Made by a program: the position numbers and the translations under genes
Assembly (NCBI GenBank): GCA_963971575.1
Contig: OZ020618.1
Coordinates: 31,970,731 to 32,034,730 of the forward strand
Direction of reading: 5' to 3'
Length of the DNA: 64,000 bases
Source: Liopterus haemorrhoidalis
Lineage: Eukaryota; Arthropoda; Insecta; Coleoptera; Dytiscidae
Shown here: one piece after another, positions 22,776 through 35,376 of the stretch
How the letters are laid out: every line of letters begins with the position of its first letter
Numbering within the stretch: position 1 is the stretch's first letter
Notes under the pieces: generated by a model
The model's input: the letters and a program-made list of their open reading frames with translations, nothing else
What the model was told of the DNA's origin: nothing
Database searches by the model: none

Positions 22776-25700
22776 GTTGCGCTTAGCCAGTTTTCAAGTA
22801 AAACTTGAATTTTGAAAATTCAACTATTTCGTTGCTATTTTCTGTCAATAATATCAAAATTCTTGGTCAGAAACCAAAATAAGTGTTATGTACTTCTAAA
22901 ACGTGTGGCGCTTAACCAGTTTTCAAGTTAAACTTGAATTTTGAAAATTCAACTATTTCGTTGCTATTTTCTGTCAATAATATCAAAATTCTTGGTCAGA
23001 AACCAAAATAAGTGTTATGTACTTCTAAAACGTGTTGCGCTTAACCAGTTTTCAAGTAAAACTTGAATTTTGAAAATTCAACTATTTCGTTGCTATTTTC
23101 TGTCAATAATATCAAAATTCTTGGTCAGAAACCAAAATAAGTGTTATGTATCTTCTAAAACATGTTGCGCTTAACCAGTTTTCAAGTAAAACTTGAATTT
23201 TGAAAATTCAACTATTTCGTTGCTATTTTCTGTCAATAATATCAAAATTCTTGGTCAGAAACCAAAATAAGTGTTATGTACTTCTAAAACGTGTTGCGCT
23301 TAACCAGTTTTCAAGTAAAACTTGAATTTTGAAAATTCAACTATTTCGTTGCTATTTTCTGTCAATAATATCAAAATTCTTGGTCAGAAACCAAAATAAG
23401 TGATATGTACTTCTAAAACATGTTGCGCTTAGCCAGTTTTCAAGTAAAACATGAATTTGGAAAATTCAACTATTTCGTTGCTATTTTCTGTCAATAATAT
23501 CAAAATTCTTGGTCAGAAACCAAAATAAGTGTTATGTACTTCTAAAACGTGTTGCGCTTAACCAGTTTTCAAGTAAAACATGAATTTGGAAAATACAACT
23601 ATTTCGTTGCTATTTTCTGTCAATAATATCAAAATTCTTGGTCAGAAACCAAAATAAGTGTTATGTACTTCTAAAACATGTTGCGCTTAGCCAGTTTTTA
23701 AGTAAAACATGAATTTGGAAAATTCAACTATTTCGTTGCTATTTTCTGTCAATTATATCAAAATTCTTGGTCAGAAACCAAAATAAGTGTTATGTACTTC
23801 TAAACGTGTTGCGCTTAACCAGTTTTCAAGTAAAACTTGAATTTTGAAAATTCAACTATTTCGTTGCTATTTTCTGTCATTAATATCAAAATTCTTGGTC
23901 AGAAACCAAAATAAGTGTTATGTATCTTCTAAAACATGTTGCGCTTAGCCAGTTTTTAAGTAAAACATGAATTTGGAAAATTCAACTATTTCGTTGCTAT
24001 TTTCTGTCAATAATATCAAAATTCTTGGTCAGAAACCAAAATAAGGGTTATGTACTTCTAAACGTGTTGCGCTTAACCAGTTTTCAAGTAAAACTTGAAT
24101 TTTGAAAATTCAACTATTTCGTTGCTATTTTCTGTCATTAATATCAAAATTCTTGGTCAGAAACCAAAATAAGTGTTATGTATCTTCTAAAACATGTTGC
24201 GCTTAACCAGTTTTCAAGTAAAACTTGAATTTTGAAAATTCAACTATTTCGTTGCTATTTTCTGTCAATAATATCAACATTCTTGGTCAGAAACCAAAAT
24301 AAGTGTTATGTACTTCTAAAACGTGTGGCGCTTAACCAGTTTTCAAGTAAAACTTGAATTTTGAAAATTCAACTATTTCGTTGCTATTTTCTGTCAATAA
24401 TATCAAAATTCTTGGTCAGAAACCAAAATAAGTGTTATGTACATCTAAAACGTGTTGCGCTTAACCAGTTTTCAAGTAAAACTTGAATTTTGAAAATTCA
24501 ACTATTTCGTTGCTATTTTCTGTCAATAATATCAAAATTCTTGGTCAGAAACCAAAATAAGTGTTATGTACTAAACATGTTGCGCTTAGCCAGTTTTCAA
24601 GTAAAACTTGAATTTTGAAAATTCAACTATTTCGTTGCTATTTTCTGTCAATAATATCAAAATTCTTGGTCAGAAACCAAAATAAGTGTTATGTAATTCT
24701 AAAACGTGTTGCGCTTAACCAGTTTTCAAGTAAAACTTGAATTTTGAAAATTCAACTATTTCGTTGCTATTTTCTGTCAATAATATCAAAATTCTTGGTC
24801 AGAAACCAAAATAAGTGTTATATACTTCTAAAACGTGTTGCGCTTAACCAGTTTTCAAGTAAAACATGAATTTGGAAAATTCAACTATTTCGTTGCTATT
24901 TTCTGTCAATAATATCAAAATTCTTGGTCAGAAACCAAAATAAGTGTTATGTACTTCTAAAACATGTTGCGCTTAGCCAGTTTTCAAGTAAAACATGAAT
25001 TTGGAAAATTTAACTATTTCGTTGCTATTTTCTGTCAATAATATCAAAATTCTTGGTCAGAAACCAAAATAAGTGTTATGTACTTCTAAAACGTGTGGCG
25101 CTTAACCAGTTTTCAAGTTAAACTTGAATTTTGAAAATTCAACTATTTCGTTGCTATTTTCTGTCAATAATATCAAAATTCTTGGTCAGAAACCAAAATA
25201 AGTGTTATGTACTTCTAAAACGTGTTGCGCTTAACCAGTTTTCAAGTAAAACTTGAATTTTGAAAATTCAACTATTTCGTTGCTATTTTCTGTCAATAAT
25301 ATCAAAATTCTTGGTCAGAAACCAAAATAAGTGTTATGTATCTTCTAAAACATGTTGCGCTTAACCAGTTTTCAAGTAAAACTTGAATTTTGAAAATTCA
25401 TCTATTTCGTTGCTATTTTCTGTCAATAATATCAAAATTCTTGGTCAGAAACCAAAATAAGTGTTATGTATCTTCTAAAACATGTTGCGCTTAACCAGTT
25501 TTCAAGTAAAACTTGAATTTTGAAAATTCAACTATTTCGTTGCTATTTTCTGTCAATAATATCAAAATTCTTGGTCAGAAACCAAAATAAGTGTTATGTA
25601 TCTTCTAAAACATGTTGCGCTTAACCAGTTTTCAAGTAAAACTTGAATTTTGAAAATTCAACTATTTCGTTGCTATTTTCTGTCAATAATATCAAAATTC

Positions 25701-26386
25701 TTGGTCAGAAACCAAAATAAGTGTTATGTACTTCTAAAACGTGTGGCGCTTAACCAGTTTTCAAGTAAAACTTGAATTTTGAAAATTCAACTATTTCGTT
25801 GCTATTTTCTGTCAATAATATCAAAATTCTTGGTCAGAAACCAAAATAAGTGTTATGTACTTCTAAAACGTGTTGCGCTTAACCAGTTTTCAAGTAAAAC
25901 TTGAATTTTGAAAATTCAACTATTTCGTTGCTATTTTCTGTCAATAATATCAAAATTCTTGGTCAGAAACCAAAATAAGTGTTATGTACTAAACATGTTG
26001 CGCTTAGCCAGTTTTCAAGTAAAACTTGAATTTTGAAAATTCAACTATTTCGTTGCTATTTTCTGTCAATAATATCAAAATTCTTGGTCAGAAACCAAAA
26101 TAAGTGTTATGTACTTCTAAAACGTGTTGCGCTTAACCAGTTTTCAAGTAAAACTTGAATTTTGAAAATTCAACTATTTCGTTGCTATTTTCTGTCAATA
26201 ATATCAAAATTCTTGGTCAGAAACCAAAATAAGTGTTATGTACTTCTAAAACGTGTTGCGCTTAACCAGTTTTCAAGTAAAACATGAATTTGGAAAATTC
26301 AACTATTTCGTTGCTATTTTCTGTCAATAATATCAAAATTCTTGGTCAGAAACCAAAATAAGTGTTATCTACTTCTAAAACATGTT
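22776..26386 (+). repeat. 6,826-bp-offset duplication, right copy
   Basis: This is the partner of 15.95-19.56 kb. It has private single-base changes not seen in the left copy or in the later 22.8-kb copy: aacattc at 24278, aaatttaac at 25011 and gttatct at 26369. It ends at a unit whose head reads agagtaaaac (about 26403), a variant found elsewhere only at 49244, in the later 22.8-kb copy. Confidence 0.82.
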
Positions 26387-29300
26387 GCGCTTAGCCAGTT
26401 TTAGAGTAAAACATGAATTTGGAAAATTCAACTATTTCGTTGCTATTTTCTGTCAATAATATCAAAATTCTTGGTCAGAAACCAAAATAAGTGTTATGTA
26501 CTTCTAAAACGTGTTGCGCTTAACCAGTTTTCAAGTAAAACTTGAATTTTGAAAATTCAACTATTTCGTTGCTATTTTCTGTCAATAATATCAAAATTCT
26601 TGGTCAGAAACCAAAATACGTGTTATGTACTTCTAAAACGTGTTGCGCTTAACCAGTTTTTAAGTAAAACTTGAATTTTGAAAATTCAACTATTTCGTTG
26701 CTATTTTCTGTCAATAATATCAAAATTCTTGGTCAGAAACCAAAATAAGTGTTATGTACTTCTAAAACGTGTCGCGCTTAACCAGTTTTCAAGTAAAACT
26801 TGAATTTTGAAAATTCAACTATTTCGTTGCTATTTTCTGTCAATAATATCAAAATTCTTGGTCAGAAACCAAAATAAGTGTTATGTACTTCTAAAACGTG
26901 TTGCGCTTAACCAGTTTTCAAGTAAAACATGAATTTGGAAAATTCAACTATTTCGTTGCTATTTTCTGTCAATAATATCAAAATTCTTGGTCAGAAACCA
27001 AAATAAGTGTTATGTATCTTCTAAAACATGTTGCGCTTAACCAGTTTTCAAGTAAAACTTGAATTTTGAAAATTCAACTATTTCGTTGCTATTTTCTGTC
27101 AATAATATCAAAATTCTTGGTCAGAAACCAAAATAAGTGTTATGTACTTCTAAAACGTGTGGCGCTTAACCAGTTTTCAAGTAAAACTTGAATTTTGAAA
27201 ATTCAACTATTTCGTTGCTATTTTCTGTCAATAATATCAAAATTCTTGGTCAGAAACCAAAATAAGTGTTATGTACTTCTAAAACGTGTTGCGCTTAACC
27301 AGTTTTCAAGTAAAACTTGAATTTTGAAAATTCAACTATTTCGTTGCTATTTTCTGTCAATAATATCAAAATTCTTGGTCAGAAACCAAAATAAGTGTTA
27401 TGTACTAAACATGTTGCGCTTAGCCAGTTTTCATGTAAAACTTGAATTTTGAAAATTCAACTATTTCGTTGCTATTTTCTGTCAATAATATCAAAATTCT
27501 TGGTCAGAAACCAAAATAAGTGTTATGTAATTCTAAAACGTGTTGCGCTTAACCAGTTTTCAAGTAAAACTTGAATTTTGAAAATTCAACTATTTCGTTG
27601 CTATTTTCTGTCAATAATATCAAAATTCTTGGTCAGAAACCAAAATAAGTGTTATATACTTCTAAAACGTGTTGCGCTTAACCAGTTTTCAAGTAAAACA
27701 TGAATTTGGAAAATTCAACTATTTCGTTGCTATTTTCTGTCAATAATATCAAAATTCTTGGTCAGAAACCAAAATAAGTGTTATGTACTTCTAAAACATG
27801 TTGCACTTAGCCAGTTTTCAAGTAAAACATGAATTTGGAAAATTCAACTATTTCGTTGCTATTTTCTGTCAATAATATCAAAATTCTTGGTCAGAAACCA
27901 AAATAAGTGTTATGTACTTCTAAAACGTGTGGCGCTTAACCAGTTTTCAAGTAAAACTTGAATTTTGAAAATTCAACTATTTCGTTGCTATTTTCTGTCA
28001 ATAATATCAAAATTCTTGGTCAGAAACCAAAATAAGTGTTATGTACTTCTAAAACGTGTTGCGCTTAACCAGTTTTCAAGTAAAACTTGAATTTTGAAAA
28101 TTCAACTATTTCGTTGCTATTTTCTGTCAATAATATCAAAATTCTTGGTCAGAAACCAAAATAAGTGTTATGTATCTTCTAAAACATGTTGCGCTTAACC
28201 AGTTTTCAAGTAAAACTTGAATTTTGAAAATTCAACTATTTCGTTGCTATTTTCTGTCAATAATATCAAAATTCTTGGTCAGAAACCAAAATAAGTGTTA
28301 TGTACTTCTAAAACATGTTGCGCTTAACCAGTTTTCAAGTAAAACTTGAATTTTGAAAATTCAACTATTTCGTTGCTATTTTCTGTCAATAATATCAAAA
28401 TTCTTGCTCAGAAACCAAAATAAGTGTTATGTACTTCTAAAACGTGTTGCGCTTAACCAGTTTTCAAGTAAAACTTGAATTTTGAAAATTCAACTATTTC
28501 GTTGCTATTTTCTGTCAATAATATCAAAATTCTTGGTCAGAAACCAAAATAAGTGTTATGTATCTTCTAAAACATGTTGCGCTTAACCAGTTTTCAAGTA
28601 AAACATGAATTTGGAAAATTCAACTATTTCGTTGCTATTTTCTGTCAATAATATCAAAATTCTTGGTCAGAAACCAAAATAAGTGTTATGTACTTCTAAA
28701 ACATGTTGCGCTTAACCAGTTTTCAAGTAAAACTTGAATTTTGAAAATTCAACTATTTCGTTGCTATTTTCTGTCAATAATATCAAAATTCTTGCTCAGA
28801 AACCAAAATAAGTGTTATGTACTTCTAAAACGTGTTGCGCTTAACCAGTTTTCAAGTAAAACTTGAATTTTGAAAATTCAACTATTTCGTTGCTATTTTC
28901 TGTCAATAATATCAAAATTCTTGGTCAGAAACCAAAATACGTGTTATGTACTTCTAAAACGTGTTGCGCTTAACCAGTTTTTAAGTAAAACTTGAATTTT
29001 GAAAATTCAACTATTTCGTTGCTATTTTCTCTCAATAATATCAAAATTCTTGGTCAGAAACCAAAATAAGTGTTATGTACTTCTAAAAGGTGTCGCGCTT
29101 AACCAGTTTTCAAGTAAAACTTGAATTTTGAAAATTCAACTATTTCGTTGCTATTTTCTGTCAATAATATCAAAATTCTTGGTCAGAAACCAAAATAAGT
29201 GTTATGTACTTCTAAAACGTGTTGCGCTTAACCAGTTTTCAAGTAAAACTTGAATTTTGAAAATTCAACTATTTCGTTGCTATTTTCTGTCAATAATATC

Positions 29301-32300
29301 AAAATTCTTGGTCAGAAACCAAAATAAGTGATATGTACTTCTAAAACATGTTGCGCTTAGCCAGTTTTCAAGTAAAACATGAATTTGGAAAATTCAACTA
29401 TTTCGTTGCTATTTTCTGTCAATAATATCAAAATTCTTGGTCAGAAACCAAAATAAGTGTTATGTACTTCTAAAACGTGTTGCGCTTAACCAGTTTTCAA
29501 GTAAAACATGAATTTGGAAAATACAACTATTTCGTTGCTATTTTCTGTCAATAATATCAAAATTCTTGGTCAGAAACCAAAATAAGTGTTATGTACTTCT
29601 AAAACATGTTGCGCTTAGCCAGTTTTTAAGTAAAACATGAATTTGGAAAATTCAACTATTTCGTTGCTATTTTCTGTCAATTATATCAAAATTCTTGGTC
29701 AGAAACCAAAATAAGTGTTATGTACTTCTAAACGTGTTGCGCTTAACCAGTTTTCAAGTAAAACTTGAATTTTGAAAATTCAACTATTTCGTTGCTATTT
29801 TCTGTCATTAATATCAAAATTCTTGGTCAGAAACCAAAATAAGTGTTATGTATCTTCTAAAACATGTTGCGCTTAACCAGTTTTCAAGTAAAACTTGAAT
29901 TTTGAAAATTCAACTATTTCGTTGCTATTTTCTGTCAATAATATCAAAATTCTTGGTCAGAAACCAAAATTAATGTTATGTACTTCTAAAACGTGTGGCG
30001 CTTAACCAGTTTTCAAGTAAAACTTGAATTTTGAAAATTCAACTATTTCGTTGCTATTTTCTGTCAATAATATCAAAATTCTTGGTCAGAAACCAAAATA
30101 AGTGTTATGTACTTCTAAAACGTGTTGCGCTTAACCAGTTTTCAAGTAAAACTTGAATTTTGAAAATTCAACTATTTCGTTGCTATTTTCTGTCAATAAT
30201 ATCAAAATTCTTGGTCAGAAACCAAAATAAGTGTTATGTACTAAACATGTTGCGCTTAGCCAGTTTTCATGTAAAACTTGAATTTTGAAAATTCAACTAT
30301 TTCGTTGCTATTTTCTGTCAATAATATCAAAATTCTTGGTCAGAAACCAAAATAAGTGTTATGTAATTCTAAAACGTGTTGCGCTTAACCAGTTTTCAAG
30401 TAAAACTTGAATTTTGAAAATTCAACTATTTCGTTGCTATTTTCTGTCAATAATATCAAAATTCTTGGTCAGAAACCAAAATAAGTGTTATATACTTCTA
30501 AAACGTGTTGCGCTTAACCAGTTTTCAAGTAAAACATGAATTTGGAAAATTCAACTATTTCGTTGCTATTTTCTGTCAATAATATCAAAATTCTTGGTCA
30601 GAAACCAAAATAAGTGTTATGTACTTCTAAAACATGTTGCGCTTAGCCAGTTTTCAAGTAAAACATGAATTTGGAAAATTCAACTATTTCGTTGCTATTT
30701 TCTGTCAATAATATCAAAATTCTTGGTCAGAAACCAAAATAAGTGTTATGTACTTCTAAAACGTGTGGCGCTTAACCAGTTTTCAAGTAAAACTTGAATT
30801 TTGAAAATTCAACTATTTCGTTGCTATTTTCTGTCAATAATATCAAAATTCTTGGTCAGAAACCAAAATAAGTGTTATGAACTTCTAAAACGTGTTGCGC
30901 TTAACCAGTTTTCAAGTAAAACTTGAATTTTGAAAATTCAACTATTTCGTTGCTATTTTCTGTCAATAATATCAAAATTCTTGGTCAGAAACCAAAATAA
31001 GTGTTATGTATCTTCTAAAACATGTTGCGCTTAACCAGTTTTCAAGTAAAACTTGAATTTTGAAAATTCAACTATTTCGTTGCTATTTTCTGTCAATAAT
31101 ATCAAAATTCTTGGTCAGAAACCAAAATAAGTGTTATGTATCTTCTAAAACATGTTGCGCTTAACCAGTTTTCAAGTAAAACTTGAATTTTGAAAATTCA
31201 ACTATTTCGTTGCTATTTTCTGTCAATAATATCAAAATTCTTGGTCAGAAACCAAAATAAGTGTTATGTATCTTCTAAAACATGTTGCGCTTAACCAGTT
31301 TTCAAGTAAAACTTGAATTTTGAAAATTCAACTATTTCGTTGCTATTTTCTGTCAATAATATCAAAATTCTTGGTCAGAAACCAAAATAAGTGTTATGTA
31401 CTTCTAAAACGTGTGGCGCTTAACCAGTTTTCAAGTAAAACTTGAATTTTGAAAATTCAACTATTTCGTTGCTATTTTCTGTCAATAATATCAAAATTCT
31501 TGGTCAGAAACCAAAATAAGTGTTATGTACTTCTAAAACGTGTTGCGCTTAACCAGTTTTCAAGTAAAACTTGAATTTTGAAAATTCAACTATTTCGTTG
31601 CTATTTTCTGTCAATAATATCAAAATTCTTGGTCAGAAACCAAAATAAGTGTTATGTACTAAACATGTTGCGCTTAGCCAGTTTTCAAGTAAAACTTGAA
31701 TTTTGAAAATTCAACTATTTCGTTGCTATTTTCTGTCAATAATATCAAAATTCTTGGTCAGAAACCAAAATAAGTGTTATGTACTTCTAAAACGTGTTGC
31801 GCTTAACCAGTTTTCAAGTAAAACTTGAATTTTGAAAATTCAATTATTTCGTTGCTATTTTCTGTCAATAATATCAAAATTCTTGGTCAGAAACCAAAAT
31901 AAGTGTTATGTACTTCTAAAACGTGTTGCGCTTAACCAGTTTTCAAGTAAAACATGAATTTGGAAAATTCAACTATTTCGTTTCTATTTTCTGTCAATAA
32001 TATCAAAATTCTTGGTCAGAAACCAAAATAAGTGTTATGTACTTCTAAAACATGTTGCGCTTAGCCAGTTTTCAAGTAAAACATGAATTTGGAAAATTCA
32101 ACTATTTCGTTGCTATTTTCTGTCAATAATATCAAAATTCTTGGTCAGAAACCAAAATAAGTGTTATGTACTTCTAAAACGTGTTGCGCTTAACCAGTTT
32201 TCAAGTAAAACTTGAATTTTGAAAATTCAACTATTTCGTTGCTATTTTCTGTCAATAATATCAAAATTCTTGGTCAGAAACCAAAATAAGTGTTATGTAC

Positions 32301-33048
32301 TTCTAAAACGTGTTGCGCTTAACCAGTTTTCAAGTAAAACTTGAATTTTGAAAATTCAACTATTTCGTTGCTATTTTCTGTCAATAATATCAAAATTCTT
32401 GGTCAGAAACCAAAATAAGTGTTATGTACTTCTAAAACGGGTTGCGCTTAACCAGTTTTCAAGTAAAACATGAATTTGGAAAATTCAACTATTTCGTTGC
32501 TATTTTCTGTCAATAATATCAAAATTCTTGGTCAGAAACCAAAATAAGTGTTATGTACTTCTAAAACATTTTGCGCTTAGCCAGTTTTCAAGTAAAACAT
32601 GAATTTGGAAAATTCAACTATTTCGTTGCTATTTTCTGTCAATAATATCAAAATTCTTGGTCAGAAACCAAAATAAGTGTTATGTACTTCTAAAACGTGT
32701 TGCGCTTAACCAGTTTTCAAGTAAAACTTGAATTTTGAAAATTCAACTATTTCGTTGCTATTTTCTGTCAATAATATCAAAATTCTTGGTCAGAAACCAA
32801 AATAAGTGTTATGTATCTTCTAAAACATATTGCGCTTAACCAGTTTTCAAGTAAAACTTGAATTTTGAAAATTCAACTATTTCGTTGCTATTTTCTGTCA
32901 ATAATATCAAAATTCTTGGTCAGAAACCAAAATAAGTGTTATGTATCTTCTAAAACATGTTGCGCTTAACCAGTTTTCAAGTAAAACTTGAATTTTGAAA
33001 ATTCAACTATTTCGTTGCTATTTTCTGTCAATAATATCAAAATTCTTG

Positions 33049-35376
33049 GTAGGAAACCAAAATAAGTGTTATGTATCTTCTAAAACATGTTGCGCTTAAC
33101 CAGTTTTCAAGTAAAACTTGAATTTTGAAAATTCAACTATTTCGTTGCTATTTTCTGTCAATTATATCAAAATTCTTGGTCAGAAACCAAAATAAGTGTT
33201 ATGTACTTCTAAAACGTGTTGCGCTTAACCAGTTTTCAAGTAAAACATGAATTTGGAAAATTCAACTATTTCGTTGCTATTTTCTGTCAATAATATCAAA
33301 ATTCTTGGTCAGAAACCAAAATAAGTGTTATGTACTTCTAAAACGTGTTGCGCTTAACCAGTTTTCAAGTAAAACTTGAATTTTGAAAATTCAACTATTT
33401 CGTTGCTATTTTCTGTCAATAATATCAAAATTCTTGGTCAGAAACCAAAATAAGTGTTATGTATCTTCTAAAACATGTTGCGCTTAACCAGTTTTCAAGT
33501 AAAACTTGAATTTTGAAAATTCAACTATTTCGTTGCTATTTTCTGTCAATAATATCAAAATTCTTGGTCAGAAACCAAAATAAGTGTTATGTACTTCTAA
33601 AACGTGTTGCGCTTAACCAGTTTTCAAGTAAAACATGAATTTGGAAAATTCAACTATTTCGTTGCTATTTTCTGTCAATAATATCAAAATTCTTGGTCAG
33701 AAACCAAAATAAGTGTTATGTACTTCTAAAACGTGTTGCGCTTAACCAGTTTTCAAGTAAAACTTGAATTTTGAAAATTCAACTATTTCGTTGCTATTTT
33801 CTGTCAATAATATCAAAATTCTTGGTCAGAAACCAAAATAAGTGTTATGTATCTTCTAAAACATGTTGCGCTTAACCAGTTTTCAAGTAAAACTTGAATT
33901 TGGAAAATTCAACTATTTCGTTGCTATTTTCTGTCAATAATATCAAAATTCTTGGTCAGAAACCAAAATAAGTGTTATGTACTTCTAAAACGTGTTGCGC
34001 TTAACCAGTTTTCAAGTAAAACTTGAATTTTGAAAATTCAATTATTTCGTTGCTATTTTCTGTCAATAATATCAAAATTCTTGGTCAGAAACCAAAATAA
34101 GTGTTATGTACTTCTAAAACGTGTTGCGCTTAACCAGTTTTCAAGTAAAACATGAATTTGGAAAATTCAACTATTTCGATTCTATTTTCTGTCAATAATA
34201 TCAAAATTCTTGGTCAGAAACCAAAATAAGTGTTATGTACTTCTAAAACATGTTGCGCTTAGCCAGTTTTCAAGTAAAACATGAATTTGGAAAATTCAAC
34301 TATTTCGTTGCTATTTTCTGTCAATAATATCAAAATTCTTGGTCAGAAACCAAAATAAGTGTTATGTACTTCTAAAACGTGTTGCGCTTAACCAGTTTTC
34401 AAGTAAAACTTGAATTTTGAAAATTCAACTATTTCGTTGCTATTTTCTGTCAATAATATCAAAATTCTTGGTCAGAAACCAAAATAAGTGTTATGTACTT
34501 CTAAAACGTGTTGCGCTTAGCCAGTTTTCAAGTAAAACATGAATTTGGAAAATTCAACTATTTCGTTGCTATTTTCTGTCAATAATATCAAAATTCTTGG
34601 TCAGAAACCAAAATAAGTGTTATGTACTTCTAAAACGTGTTGCGCTTAACCAGTTTTCAAGTAAAACTTGAATTTTGAAAATTCAACTATTTCGTTGCTA
34701 TTTTCTGTCAATAATATCAAAATTCTTGGTCAGAAACCAAAATAAGTGTTATGTACTTCTAAAACGTGTTGCGCTTAACCAGTTTTCAAGTAAAACTTGA
34801 ATTTTGAAAATTCAACTATTTCGTTGCTATTTTCTGTCAATAATATCAAAATTCTTGGTCAGAAACCAAAATAAGTGTTATGTACTTCTAAAACATTTTG
34901 CGCTTAGCCAGTTTTCAAGTAAAACATGAATTTGGAAAATTCAACTATTTCGTTGCTATTTTCTGTCAATAATATCAAAATTCTTGGTCAGAAACCAAAA
35001 TAAGTGTTATGTACTTCTAAAACGTGTTGCGCTTAACCAGTTTTCAAGTAAAACTTGAATTTTGAAAATTCAACTATTTCGTTGCTATTTTCTGTCAATA
35101 ATATCAAAATTCTTGGTCAGAAACCAAAATAAGTGTTATGTATCTTCTAAAACATATTGCGCTTAACCAGTTTTCAAGTAAAACTTGAATTTTGAAAATT
35201 CAACTATTTCGTTGCTATTTTCTGTCAATAATATCAAAATTCTTGGTCAGAAACCAAAATAAGTGTTATGTATCTTCTAAAACATGTTGCGCTTAACCAG
35301 TTTTCAAGTAAAACTTGAATTTTGAAAATTCAACTATTTCGTTGCTATTTTCTGTCAATAATATCAAAATTCTTGG
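33049..35376 (+). repeat. 18-monomer unit, 2,328 bp, present only in super-unit copy 1
   Basis: Bounded by ggtagg at 33049 and 35377, this unit has no extra counterpart in copy 2, where the distance from the last short tail to the first ggtagg (54371 to 55761) equals that in copy 1 (31658 to 33049). It differs from the next unit by lacking the acggg monomer: its acattttg tail (about 34892) sits on a T-type head, as expected if two neighbouring units were fused by deletion of one monomer. Confidence 0.82.
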
